Source of the DNA: Virgisporangium aliadipatigenens
GTDB lineage: Bacteria > Actinomycetota > Actinomycetes > Mycobacteriales > Micromonosporaceae
Length of the DNA stretch: 64,000 bases
Assembly: GCF_016863615.1 (NCBI RefSeq)
Contig: NZ_BOPF01000033.1
Coordinates: 1-64,000, forward strand
Direction of reading: 5' to 3'
The notes under the pieces are model-generated. The model had not been told where the DNA came from. It saw nothing but the letters and a program-made list of their open reading frames with translations, and did no database searches. Both the position numbers and the translations under genes were made by a program. Below, one piece after another: positions 18,692-27,600 of this stretch (positions within the stretch are counted from its first letter, which is position 1; each line of letters begins with the position of its first letter).

Positions 18692-19750
18692 TCAGTGCTC
18701 GTCGTGCTTCGGCTTTTCCTCGCGCGGGTGCTGGTAGGACAGGTTCTCCGTCGGCAAGGGGAACGTCACGTCGTCGCCGAACGGGGACTGCGCGGCAGCC
18801 CGGTCGCTCGTCAGTTCGGTGAGGTTGAGCTTGCCGTCCTCGCCCACCGGTGCCGCCTGCGGAGCGGCCGGCGTGTGGTGCCAGTTGGTGGTGGTCGACG
18901 CCTGCGTCCCCGCGGCGGCGGCCTCCTCGCCACCCGACACGGACGCGCCGGACATCGCCGGTGCGCGGTGCGGGGTCGAGACGGCCGGCTCGTCCAGCTG
19001 GTCGCGGCGGAAGATCTTCCGGCCCAGCCACACGATCGGGTCGTACTTCCGGTCGACGACGCGTTCCTTCATCGGGATGATCGCGTTGTCAGTGATCTTG
19101 ATGTGCTCCGGGCAGACCTCGGTGCAGCACTTGGTGATGTTGCAGTAGCCGAGCCCCTGCTCCTGCTGCGCCATCTCCTTGCGGTTCTCGCGCTCGTCCA
19201 GCGGGTGCATGTCGAGCTCGGCCGCCCGGATGAAGAACCGCGGACCGGAGAACGTCGGCTTGTTCTCCTCGTGGTCGCGGATCACGTGGCAGACGTTCTG
19301 GCAGAGGAAGCACTCGATGCACTTGCGGAACTCCTGCGAGCGTTCCACGTCGATCTGCTGCATCCGGTACTCGCCCGGCTGCAGGTCCTTCGGCGGCTCG
19401 AAGGCCGGCAGCTCCCGCGCCTTCTGGTAGTTGAACGACACGTCGGTGACCAGGTCCCGGATGATCGGGAACGTCCGCACCGGCGTGACGGTCACGGTCT
19501 CGCCCTCGCCGAAGGTCGACATGCGGGTCATGCAACCCAGCCGCGGCTTGCCGTTGATCTCCATGGAACACGAGCCGCACTTGCCGGCCTTGCAGTTCCA
19601 GCGCACGGCCAGGTCGGGCGTCTGCGTGGCCTGCAGCCGGTGGATGATGTCGAGCACGACCTCGCCCTCGTTGACCTCCACCTGGAAGTCCTCGAGCTGA
19701 CCGCCGCTCTCGTCGCCCCGCCACACGCGGAAGTGACGAACGGTTCCCAT
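18692..19750 (-). CDS. sdhB: Succinate dehydrogenase iron-sulfur subunit with C-terminal extension
   Basis: SdhB carries electrons from the flavin subunit to quinone. The [2Fe-2S] motif CKAGKCGSCSM lies near residues 54-64, and the [4Fe-4S]/[3Fe-4S] motifs CIECFLCQNVC and CTEVCPEHIKI near 150-160 and 207-217. The protein is 352 residues; the family core ends at about 250, and the remaining 100 residues are Ala/Pro/Thr-rich and low in order, an extension I have not seen in the standard family. The ATG overlaps the sdhA stop by one base (TGATG). Gene order C-A-B and sequence style match mycobacterial Sdh1. Confidence 0.93.
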   Translation of the reverse strand: MGTVRHFRVWRGDESGGQLEDFQVEVNEGEVVLDIIHRLQATQTPDLAVRWNCKAGKCGSCSMEINGKPRLGCMTRMSTFGEGETVTVTPVRTFPIIRDLVTDVSFNYQKARELPAFEPPKDLQPGEYRMQQIDVERSQEFRKCIECFLCQNVCHVIRDHEENKPTFSGPRFFIRAAELDMHPLDERENRKEMAQQEQGLGYCNITKCCTEVCPEHIKITDNAIIPMKERVVDRKYDPIVWLGRKIFRRDQLDEPAVSTPHRAPAMSGASVSGGEEAAAAGTQASTTTNWHHTPAAPQAAPVGEDGKLNLTELTSDRAAAQSPFGDDVTFPLPTENLSYQHPREEKPKHDEH

Positions 19751-21639
19751 CACGCACCATCCTTGTCGAGCCCGGAAAGCTCCTCGGGGGTCATGTACTT
19801 CGCGAGTTCCGAGTAGTCGAACAGGCCGAGCAGCTCCGGCCGCATCGTCGGCACCGGCTGCCGCGTCAACGCGATGTCCTCGCCCTCCAGCGAGCACACC
19901 AGGTTGACCAGGCGCCACTGCGGGTTCATGCCGGGGAAGTCCTCGCGGGTGTGGCCGCCGCGCGACTCCTCCCGCTGGAGCGCCGCCTTCGCGGTGCACT
20001 CCGAGACGATCAGCATGTTGCGCAGGTCCAGCGCCAGGTGCCAGCCCGGGTTGTAGCGCCGGCCGCCGCCCACGCCGACCTTCTTGGCCCGCTCCTTCAG
20101 CTCCATCAGCCGGCCGAGGGACTGCTCCAGCTCGCCCTGGCGGCGGATGATGCCGACGAGGTCACCCATCACCTGCTGCAACTCGCTGTGCAGCGTGTAC
20201 GGGTTCTCCCCGCTCTCGCCGCGGTTCAGCGGGGCCAGCGCGGTCTCGACGGCCGCCTCGACGGTCGCCGCCGACACCTTCTTGCGCGGGTGCGCGTCGG
20301 CGAACTTCGCCGCGTACTCACCCGCGCGCTTGCCGAAGACCAGCAGGTCGGAGAGCGAGTTGCCGCCGAGGCGGTTGGAGCCGTGCATGCCGCCGGAGAC
20401 CTCGCCGGCCGCGAAGAGCCCCTCGACGTGCGCCTGCGCGGTGTCCGCGTCGACCTCGACGCCACCCATCACGTAATGGCAGGTCGGCCCGACCTCCATG
20501 GGCTGCTTCGTGATGTCGACGTCGGCCAGCTCCTTGAACTGGTGGTACATCGACGGCAGCCGCTTACGGACCTGCTCGGCCGGCAGGCGGCTGGCGATGT
20601 CCAGCAGCACGCCGCCCGCGGGCGTTCCACGGCCCTCTTTGACCTCGGAGTTGATCGCGCGGGCGACCTCGTCGCGCGGCAGCAACTCGGGCGGACGCCG
20701 GTTGTTGTCCGGGTCCTCGTACCAGCGGTCGGCCTCCTCCGGCGTCTCCGCGTACTGCTTGCGGAACACGTCCGGAACGTAGTTGAACATGAACCGCTCG
20801 CCCTTGGTGTTCTTCAGGACGCCACCGTCACCGCGCACGGACTCGGTGACCAGGATGCCCTTGACGGACGGCGGCCAGACCATGCCGGTCGGGTGGAACT
20901 GCAGGAACTCCATGTTGATCAGCGTCGCGCCGGCGCGCAGGGCCAGGGCGTGGCCGTCGCCGGTGTACTCCCACGAGTTGGACGTGACCTTGTAGGACTT
21001 GCCGACGCCACCGGTCGCGAGCACGATCGCGGGCGCGTCGAAGAGCACGAAGTCGCCGGACTCGCGGTAGTACCCGAAGCAGCCCGCGACGCGGCCGTCC
21101 TCGATGAAGAGTTCGGTGATCGTGGTCTCCGCGAAAACGCGGATCTTCGCGTCGTAGTCGCCGAACTCGCGGTAGTCCTCCTGCTGCAGCGACACGATCT
21201 TCTGCTGCAGCGTGCGGATCAGTTCGAGGCCGGTGCGGTCGCCGACGTGCGCGAGGCGCGGGTATTCGTGGCCGCCGAAGTTCCGCTGCGAGATCTTTCC
21301 GGTCTTGGTGCGGTCGAAGAGCGCGCCGTAGGTCTCCAGCTCCCAGATGCGGTCCGGGGCCTCCTTGGCGTGCAGCTCCGCCATGCGGAAGTTGTTGAGG
21401 AACTTGCCCCCGCGCATGGTGTCCCGGAAGTGGACCATCCAGTTGTCGTTGGGGTTGACGTTGCCCATCGCGGCGGCGGCACCGCCCTCGGCCATGACGG
21501 TGTGCGCCTTGCCGAAGAGGGACTTGGAAATGATGGCGGTCTTCTTGCCGGCCAGCCGGGCCTCGATCGCCGCGCGCAGGCCGGCACCGCCGGCCCCGAT
21601 CACCACGACGTCGTACGAGTGCCGCTCAATGTTGGTCAT
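19750..21639 (-). CDS. sdhA: Succinate dehydrogenase flavoprotein subunit
   Basis: The 629-residue protein oxidises succinate to fumarate. It starts with the FAD dinucleotide fold VVVIGAGGAGLRAAIEA, carries the HTVMAEGGAAAAMG segment of the covalent-flavin region, the substrate motifs HPTG and RGDGG, and SNRLGGNSLSDLLVFGKRAG near residue 440. The length fits Sdh1-type SdhA (mycobacterial Rv0248c type). The ATG at 21639 lies 11 bp after the sdhC stop. A one-base overlap couples it to sdhB. Confidence 0.96.
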   Translation of the reverse strand: MTNIERHSYDVVVIGAGGAGLRAAIEARLAGKKTAIISKSLFGKAHTVMAEGGAAAAMGNVNPNDNWMVHFRDTMRGGKFLNNFRMAELHAKEAPDRIWELETYGALFDRTKTGKISQRNFGGHEYPRLAHVGDRTGLELIRTLQQKIVSLQQEDYREFGDYDAKIRVFAETTITELFIEDGRVAGCFGYYRESGDFVLFDAPAIVLATGGVGKSYKVTSNSWEYTGDGHALALRAGATLINMEFLQFHPTGMVWPPSVKGILVTESVRGDGGVLKNTKGERFMFNYVPDVFRKQYAETPEEADRWYEDPDNNRRPPELLPRDEVARAINSEVKEGRGTPAGGVLLDIASRLPAEQVRKRLPSMYHQFKELADVDITKQPMEVGPTCHYVMGGVEVDADTAQAHVEGLFAAGEVSGGMHGSNRLGGNSLSDLLVFGKRAGEYAAKFADAHPRKKVSAATVEAAVETALAPLNRGESGENPYTLHSELQQVMGDLVGIIRRQGELEQSLGRLMELKERAKKVGVGGGRRYNPGWHLALDLRNMLIVSECTAKAALQREESRGGHTREDFPGMNPQWRLVNLVCSLEGEDIALTRQPVPTMRPELLGLFDYSELAKYMTPEELSGLDKDGA

Positions 21640-21650
21640 CGCAGCGCCTC

Positions 21651-22463
21651 TTAGTTGTAGAACCGGAAGTCGGTGATCCAGCCCGCGGACACCGACATGA
21701 TGTAGGCGTCGACCAGGATGACGGTCACCAGGGAACTCATCGCGAAGGTGCCGTGTCGCGCGTTCAGCTTCGACACGAGCGTCCAGAACCGGTAGCGCAC
21801 CGGGTGCTTGGAGAAGTGCTTCAGCCGGCCGCCGACGACGTGCCGGCAGGCGTGGCAGGAGAGCGTGTAGCCGGTCAGCATGGCGACGTTGACCCAGATG
21901 ATCAGCGTGCCGAGCCCGACACCGAAGCCGCCGTCCGCGCCGTGGAACGCCTTCGTCGCGTCGTAGAAGTTGATGAGCAGCACGACGGCCGCGAGGTAGA
22001 AGAAGTACCGGTGGGAGTTCATGCCGATGAGCGGGAACCCACGCTCGCCGGTGTACTTCTTGTGCGGCTCGGCGACACCGCAGGCCTGCGGCGACAGCCA
22101 CAGCGACCGGTACCCGGCCTTGCGGTAGTAGTAGCAGGTGACCCGGAAGCCGGCCACGATCGGGAACGCCGCCAGGCCCAGCGGCAGCCAGCGCGGGAAC
22201 TCGCCGAAAGGCGTACCGAAGTGCGCTGACCCCGGGACACACGATTCGCTCAGGCACGGCGAGTACAGCGGCGTCAGGTAACCGAAGTCGTCGACCCAGT
22301 AATACTTATTCATGAAGATGCGGATCGTGGAGTACACGATGAAGAAACCAAGAATCGCCGCGATACTCAGCGGGAAGAACCACCACCGGTCGGTCCGCAG
22401 CGTGCGTGCCGCGATGGCGGCGCGGGGACGCGTCCCTCCCGGTCTCGTTACCGTGCTCGTCAT
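21651..22463 (-). CDS. sdhC: Succinate dehydrogenase membrane anchor (Sdh1-type cytochrome b)
   Basis: The 270-residue protein has about five membrane spans (near 32-55, 95-115, 155-175, 190-210 and 240-262) and several conserved His residues, including SHRYFFYL and SCHACRHVVGG, that could bind haem. A single large anchor subunit is typical of the actinobacterial Sdh1 complex, not of the E. coli SdhC+SdhD type. The ATG at 22463 follows AGGAG by 7 nt, which decides against the ATG at 22484. First gene of the sdhCAB operon. Confidence 0.9.
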   Translation of the reverse strand: MTSTVTRPGGTRPRAAIAARTLRTDRWWFFPLSIAAILGFFIVYSTIRIFMNKYYWVDDFGYLTPLYSPCLSESCVPGSAHFGTPFGEFPRWLPLGLAAFPIVAGFRVTCYYYRKAGYRSLWLSPQACGVAEPHKKYTGERGFPLIGMNSHRYFFYLAAVVLLINFYDATKAFHGADGGFGVGLGTLIIWVNVAMLTGYTLSCHACRHVVGGRLKHFSKHPVRYRFWTLVSKLNARHGTFAMSSLVTVILVDAYIMSVSAGWITDFRFYN

Positions 22464-22629
22464 TGCAAGCTCCTGAGCGGACATATTTGGGTGAGTCGCA
22501 GGACACGTTACGCCCGGAGAATCGTCCTCACCGCCACGGGGCGTCCAGTATGTGACGGGAGTGTGTGCAGAAATTCACTGCCCGGGTGTCATCCCCGGCA
22601 CCGCCTGCTCAGTCGCTCGCGCCGCCGGC

Positions 22630-24021
22630 TCACCCGCTCGCACCGCCGGTGAAGTGCCAGGACGCCAGGCGCAGGGCGGGTGCCCGGTGCGCGGCGCCGG
22701 AATAGCGTTCGACCAGCGCGTGCGCGTGCGCGCCGATGCCGAGCACGCGACCGGGCGCCAACGCCGCCGGGTAGGACTGGGTGAAGCGCAGGTTACGCAC
22801 CGGCGCCGTCACCTCGCCGTCTTCGATCAGCCAGACGCCGTTGCGGGTGAGCCCGGTGATGACGGCGCTGCGCGGGTCGAGCACCCGGGTGTACCAGAAG
22901 TCGGTCACCAGCAGGCCGCGCCGCACACCGGCGACGAGGGCCGCCACGTCGGAGTCGACCACCGGTCCGGTCGCCTCGGTCGCCGCCGGGCCGCCCGCCG
23001 GGGTGATCGCCAGGTGCGTGCCCATCGGCCCGAACGTGTCGCCGAAGCCGTTCGAGTGGCCGGTCGACTCCGCCCCGACCTCGCGTGCGGTGCGGCGATC
23101 GTGCGGCACGCCCTGGGTCACGCCGTCGCGCACCAGTTCCGTGCGGCGCTTCGGGGTGCCCTCGGCGTCGAACGGCACGCCGTACGTGTCCGCCGCGAGC
23201 GCGTCGTCGACCAGGGTCAGCGCGCCGTCGAACTGCGCCTCGCCCGGCCGGGCGAACGAGCGGCGTTCGGCGAAGGCCCGGCCGTTGAAGACGTAGAACG
23301 ACAGCCCGCTGAGCAGGTCGCCGACGGCCTGCGGCTCGAGCACCACCTCGTAGTCGTCCGGCGGCAGGTCGACGCCGCCGATCGTGGCCTGCGCCTTGGC
23401 GGCCGCGCGCGCCCCGAGCAGGCCGCCGTCGAGATCGGCCAGCCGGCGGGAGGTGGCCCGCGCGACGCCGTCCGCCGGGCCGCCGTCGGTCGAGGCGGCG
23501 CGGGCGACGCCGTCCAGGGACGCCTCCGTGTAGCCGCCGCGCAGCGACTGCCCGGCCGTGTTCCCGAACGTCGCCGTGGCCGTGGACGTGCGCACGTAGC
23601 CGGCGGCGAGCAGCCCCTTCGCCGACTCGACGAACGCGCCCACCACGGCGGCCCGCTCGGCGGGGGTCGCGGCGGCGGTGGCCGGGTCGACACTCGCGAA
23701 CCCGTCCCGTGCGGCCGGGTCCAACGATCCGGCCGGCGCGACACCGGCCCACAGCGCGTCGGGCGGCAGGAGGGCGGCCGTGGCGGTGAGGCGTTCGACC
23801 AGACGGGCGAGACCCGCGGCGTCGACCGTCGTCGTGCTGCCCGAGGCGGTCCGGCCCGCGGCGTGCAGGCGCAGCGTGACGCGGGTGCCGGTGTCGGCGA
23901 CGTTCTGGTGGATGTAGGAGTTGGCGAACCGGGTGACGGCCGACGCGTGCTCGACCACCGTCACCTCGGCCTCGACCCCGGCCGGGACCAGCGACAGCAC
24001 CTGCTCCACGATCGCGCTCAT
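22630..24021 (-). CDS. tldE: TldE/PmbA-type metalloprotease-like subunit
   Basis: The 463-residue protein matches the TldE (PmbA) partner of the TldD/TldE heterodimer, which trims unfolded peptides and matures some ribosomally made natural products (microcin B17 in E. coli). It has the family hallmarks NSYIHQNVADTGTRVTLR near residue 34 and WYTRVLDPRSAVITGLTRNGVWLIEDGE near 390, but no HExxxH motif, as expected for the non-catalytic subunit. It overlaps tldD by 4 nt (ATGA). No precursor peptide or TOMM gene lies next to it. Confidence 0.92.
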   Translation of the reverse strand: MSAIVEQVLSLVPAGVEAEVTVVEHASAVTRFANSYIHQNVADTGTRVTLRLHAAGRTASGSTTTVDAAGLARLVERLTATAALLPPDALWAGVAPAGSLDPAARDGFASVDPATAAATPAERAAVVGAFVESAKGLLAAGYVRTSTATATFGNTAGQSLRGGYTEASLDGVARAASTDGGPADGVARATSRRLADLDGGLLGARAAAKAQATIGGVDLPPDDYEVVLEPQAVGDLLSGLSFYVFNGRAFAERRSFARPGEAQFDGALTLVDDALAADTYGVPFDAEGTPKRRTELVRDGVTQGVPHDRRTAREVGAESTGHSNGFGDTFGPMGTHLAITPAGGPAATEATGPVVDSDVAALVAGVRRGLLVTDFWYTRVLDPRSAVITGLTRNGVWLIEDGEVTAPVRNLRFTQSYPAALAPGRVLGIGAHAHALVERYSGAAHRAPALRLASWHFTGGASG

Positions 24022-25454
24022 CCGGACACCCCCACGCGGACGTTCTGGAAACGGGCCGGCGCCGCCGGGTGACCCGTGTGGCCGATCTGGCCCGGCTGGC
24101 CCTTGCCGCAGTTGGGCGTCCCCCAGGTGGTCGTCTCGCTGCCGAGCATGTCCATGGAACGCCAGAAGGTCGGCCCGATGCCGGTGTACGTCGGGTTGCG
24201 CAGCATCCGGCCGCGCCGCCCGTTCTTCACCTCCCACGCGATCTCGCAGCCGAACTGGAAGTTCAGCCGCTTGTCGTCGATCGACCAGGAGCGGTTGTTC
24301 TCCATGTAGACGCCGTCGTCGGTGGCGTCGAGCATCTCGTCGAGCGTGTGCGGGCCCGGCTCGAAGCCGACGTTCGTCATGCGCACCATGGGCATCTTGG
24401 ACCAGCCGTCGGCGCGCACGCTGCCGCCGTAGTCGAGCCCGGCGACGGCCGCCGAGTCCCGGCCGGCGAGCACGCCGACCCAGATGCCGTTCTTGACGGC
24501 GTAGCGGCGCTGGGCGCGGGTGCCCTCGTCGTCGTAGCCGAACGAGCCGAGGCCGCCCGGCAGCGTCGGGTCGATGACGATGTTCATCAGCTCGGAGCCG
24601 TAGCGCAGGTCGCCGAGGCCGGCCAGGTCCAGCCACGACGTGCCGGCCATCGCGGCCTCCCAGCCGAGGATGCGGTCCAGTTCGATGGCGTGGCCGACGG
24701 ACTCGTGGATCTGGAGCATCATCTGCTCGCTGCCGATGATCACCGTGGTCTCACCGGCGGGGCAGGCCGGCGCGCGCAGCAACGCCTTCGCCTCGTCGGC
24801 GATCCGGGCGGTGTGCGCCGGCAGGTCCAGCCCGCGGATCTGCTCCCAGCCGGCGGTGCCGTACTGGCCGCGGAAGCAGGGGTACGAACGGCGCTGCGTC
24901 TCGTGCTCGCCGACCGTCGTGGCCCACATCCCGCCGCCGCACTTGCGGATGTGCTGGTCGATGCGGTGCCCCTCGGAGGAGACGAACCACGTCCGGTGGT
25001 CCCAGATGTGGTACTGCGCCTCGCCCAGGTCCGCGCCGGCCCGGTGCAGGTCGGCGGTGACCGAGGTCATCAGGTCGCCCTTCTCCGACAGCGGCACCGA
25101 CAGCGGGTCCTCCTCGCACGGGCTGGCCCAGGAGGCCACCTCGGCGGGGGCCGGCACGAGGTCGATCGCCGGCCCCGGCACGGAGGCGCTCGCGCGGGCG
25201 ATCTCCGCCGCGGTCCGCCCGGCGTCGCGGGCCGCCGCGCCGCCGGGGTCGGGCACCGCGAAGTACCCCCAGGAGGAACCGACGAGTGCGCGCACCCCCA
25301 GGCCGGCGTCGTCGGAGCGGTTCAGCGCGGTGACCGCGCCGTTGCGGGCCGACATCGACTCGTCGGAGCGGAGCATCACCCGCGCGTCGGCGTACCGCGC
25401 ACCGGCGGCCAGCGCGGCCTCCACCGCCGCGGTCGCCGCGTCGAATTCCGTCAT
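24018..25454 (-). CDS. tldD: TldD-type metalloprotease, catalytic subunit
   Basis: The 478-residue protein carries the HExxxH zinc-binding motif as HESVGH at 250-255 and the late cysteine in WGTPNCGKGQPG, both required in TldD. With TldE it forms a protease that cuts unstructured peptide chains. The Met-rich N-terminal part and GMWATT, GGSVRADGWSKMPMVRMTNV segments fit the family. First gene of the tldD-tldE operon; the stop of tldE is followed 166 bp later by the sdhC start on the same strand. Confidence 0.94.
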   Translation of the reverse strand: MTEFDAATAAVEAALAAGARYADARVMLRSDESMSARNGAVTALNRSDDAGLGVRALVGSSWGYFAVPDPGGAAARDAGRTAAEIARASASVPGPAIDLVPAPAEVASWASPCEEDPLSVPLSEKGDLMTSVTADLHRAGADLGEAQYHIWDHRTWFVSSEGHRIDQHIRKCGGGMWATTVGEHETQRRSYPCFRGQYGTAGWEQIRGLDLPAHTARIADEAKALLRAPACPAGETTVIIGSEQMMLQIHESVGHAIELDRILGWEAAMAGTSWLDLAGLGDLRYGSELMNIVIDPTLPGGLGSFGYDDEGTRAQRRYAVKNGIWVGVLAGRDSAAVAGLDYGGSVRADGWSKMPMVRMTNVGFEPGPHTLDEMLDATDDGVYMENNRSWSIDDKRLNFQFGCEIAWEVKNGRRGRMLRNPTYTGIGPTFWRSMDMLGSETTTWGTPNCGKGQPGQIGHTGHPAAPARFQNVRVGVSG

Positions 25455-25465
25455 GGGAGTTCACA

Positions 25466-26404
25466 TTAGGCGGAAAGGTTTCGAAGTTCCTGGGGACCCG
25501 CGTTGCCTCCGGTACAGATGACGGCGATCTTCCGGCCCGCGAACCGGTCGGGATGCGTGAGCACCGCGGCCAGGGCCGTGGCGCCGGCACCCTCGGCGAG
25601 CGTGTGCGCGTGGGTGGCCAGCAGCCGCTGGGCCCGCGCGATGTCGGCATCGTCGACCAGGAGGAAGTCGTTCAGGGCGCCGCGCAGGTGCCGCTGCGGC
25701 AGGTCGAACCCGCGTCCCGTGGCGAGCCCCTCCACCGCCGTGGTGTCCGGCCGCGTCACGCAGGAGCCGGCACGCCACGAGTCGTGTCCGGCGGGCGAGG
25801 CCGACGACTGCACCCCGATCACCTCGCACCGGGGCGCGAGTGCCGCGCGCACCACGCAGGCCGCGGCGGCGCCCGTTCCGCTGCCGATCGGCACCACGAC
25901 GGCGTCGAGGTCGGGTGCGGCGGCGAACACCTCCTGGTACAGCGTGCCGACGCCGGCCAGGATGTCGGGCTCGTCGCCGGGGGAGACCAGGCGCAGGCCG
26001 TCCGCCTCGGCGAGCGCGGCGGCGTGCGCCCCGGAACCGGCGAGGTCGGCCCCTTCGAGCACGACCGTGGCGCCGAGCGCCCGCGCCGCCTGTGCCTTGA
26101 ACGGGTTCGCCTTCTCCGGCATCACCACGACACAGCGCGTGTCGAACGCCGCTGCCGCATAGGCGATGGCCTGCGCGTGGTTGCCGGTCGAGTAGGTGAC
26201 CACGCCGCGCGCGCGTTCGTCCGCGCTCATCCGGTCCAGCAGGGTCAGCGCGCCGCGCGCCTTGAACGCCCCCGTCGGCTGCGTGTTCTCGTGCTTGACC
26301 AGCACGTCCGGGTCCAGCTGGCGATAGGCCCACAGCGGGGTGGGCGGCAGGTGGGCGGCGAGCCGGCGCTGGGCCCGGAGGACGTCGTTGAAGGTCACCG
26401 TCAT
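25466..26404 (-). CDS. PLP-dependent threonine/serine dehydratase
   Basis: The 312-residue product is a fold-type II PLP enzyme of the threonine dehydratase/serine racemase group. Lys48 in TGAFKARGA is the PLP lysine, GSGTGAAAA is the phosphate-binding loop, and STGNHAQAIA is the family signature. There is no C-terminal ACT domain, so allosteric control of the biosynthetic IlvA kind is absent; catabolic threonine deaminase or a related activity is likely. I use the ATG at 26404; the frame is open further upstream. It diverges from a LysR gene with 76 bp between starts, which probably controls it. Confidence 0.88.
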   Translation of the reverse strand: MTVTFNDVLRAQRRLAAHLPPTPLWAYRQLDPDVLVKHENTQPTGAFKARGALTLLDRMSADERARGVVTYSTGNHAQAIAYAAAAFDTRCVVVMPEKANPFKAQAARALGATVVLEGADLAGSGAHAAALAEADGLRLVSPGDEPDILAGVGTLYQEVFAAAPDLDAVVVPIGSGTGAAAACVVRAALAPRCEVIGVQSSASPAGHDSWRAGSCVTRPDTTAVEGLATGRGFDLPQRHLRGALNDFLLVDDADIARAQRLLATHAHTLAEGAGATALAAVLTHPDRFAGRKIAVICTGGNAGPQELRNLSA

Positions 26405-26442
26405 GCGTCCCATGCTCGGACGGCGGCGTCCCATCGGTCCAA

Positions 26443-26464
26443 TGCCAATCTGCCGACAGTTGCA
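26443..26464. promoter_or_regulatory. Candidate LysR operator
   Basis: TGCCAAT-N8-AGTTGCA is an imperfect inverted repeat (5 of 7 positions) of the size LysR proteins bind (T-N11-A class). It lies between the divergent dehydratase and LysR genes. The assignment rests on position and symmetry only. Confidence 0.4.
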
Positions 26465-26480
26465 TAGGTACGGTCTATGA

Positions 26481-27344
26481 GTGCTGGATGTGACCCGCCT
26501 TCGGGTGTTGGCGGCGGTCGCGCGGCTCGGTTCGGTGACGGCCGCCGCCCGCGAACTCCGCTACGCCCAGCCCTCCGTCAGCCACCACCTGGCGCGGCTG
26601 GAGGCGGAGACCGGCACCCGGCTGGTGCAGCGCGTCGGGCGCGGGATCCGGCTGACCGAGGCCGGCCGGGTACTGGCGGCACGCGCCGAGGAGATCCTGG
26701 GCCGGCTCGACGCGGCCGCGGAGGAGCTGGCCGCCCACGCCGGGCTGCGGGCCGGCCGGGTGCGCCTGGCGGCGTTCCCCTCGGCGCTCGGCACCTTCGT
26801 CCCGAGAGCCGCATCGAGCTTCGTCAGCGCGCATCCCGAGGTCGACATCGAACTGGTCGACGCCGAGCCGCCGGAGGCGGTAACGCTGCTGCGGACCGGC
26901 GAGGTCGAGGTGGCGCTGCTGTTCGACTACGCGGCGGCGGAGACCGACGGCCTGCGCCGCGTCCCGCTCCTGCGCGAGCCGCTGCACCTGGTCACCCGCG
27001 ACGGAGGCGATCTGCGAAGCCACGCGGAGAGCCCGTGGATCGCCGGCTGCGAACGCTGCCGCGCCCAGCTGATCCGCCTCTGCGCGGAAGCCGGCTTCAC
27101 CCCGCGCATCGCCTACACCACCGACGACTACGTGGCCGTGCAGTCCCTCGTGGCGGCCGGGCTGGGCGTGACCGTGCTGCCCGAACTGGCGATCGCCGCC
27201 CACCGCCACCCGCGGGTGCGCACCGATCCGATCCCCGGCGCGGAGCGCACCGTCGTGGCGGCCGTCTACGGCGACCCGCCCGACCCGCCGGCGACCGCGG
27301 CCCTCCTGCGCTACCTGACGGCGGCTACGGCGCCAGGGAGTTGA
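26481..27344 (+). CDS. LysR-family transcriptional regulator
   Basis: The 287-residue product has an N-terminal winged helix-turn-helix (about 3-60, AARELRYAQPSVSHHLARLEAETGTRLVQR) and a C-terminal periplasmic-binding-like effector domain (about 88-287). It starts with GTG at 26481, 76 bp from the divergent PLP dehydratase gene, so it most likely regulates that gene and itself in response to an amino acid or amino-acid-derived ligand. The last 20 bp overlap the convergent pterin dehydratase gene. Confidence 0.9.
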   Translation: MLDVTRLRVLAAVARLGSVTAAARELRYAQPSVSHHLARLEAETGTRLVQRVGRGIRLTEAGRVLAARAEEILGRLDAAAEELAAHAGLRAGRVRLAAFPSALGTFVPRAASSFVSAHPEVDIELVDAEPPEAVTLLRTGEVEVALLFDYAAAETDGLRRVPLLREPLHLVTRDGGDLRSHAESPWIAGCERCRAQLIRLCAEAGFTPRIAYTTDDYVAVQSLVAAGLGVTVLPELAIAAHRHPRVRTDPIPGAERTVVAAVYGDPPDPPATAALLRYLTAATAPGS

Positions 27345-27600
27345 TCACGCGGGCCAGCGCGAGATCCTGTTCCGTCACCACGCCGCCCTCGGAGTGCGTG
27401 CTGAGCCGGAACGTCACCTCCCGCCACCGGATCTCCATGTCCGGATGGTGGTTCGCCTCCTCGGCGGCCTCCGCGACCCGGTTGACCAGCCCGATCGCGC
27501 CCATGAACGACTCGCACGCCACGGTGCGCTCGATCGCCGACGGGCTCCCCGTCCAGCCGGGCAGTGCGGAGAGCGCGTGCGACAGCTCGTCCTGGTTCAC
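27325..27600 (-). CDS. Pterin-4a-carbinolamine dehydratase
   Basis: The 91-residue product is a canonical PCD: AEEANHHPDM carries the catalytic histidine pair, followed by the family-typical TEQDLALARVI end. It dehydrates 4a-hydroxytetrahydropterin, recycling the pterin cofactor of aromatic hydroxylases; in bacteria without such hydroxylases the role is unsettled. The GTG at 27600 overlaps the stop of the upstream peptidase gene by 4 nt (GTGA), and the 3' end overlaps the convergent LysR gene by 20 bp. Confidence 0.92.
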   Translation of the reverse strand: MNQDELSHALSALPGWTGSPSAIERTVACESFMGAIGLVNRVAEAAEEANHHPDMEIRWREVTFRLSTHSEGGVVTEQDLALARVINSLAP

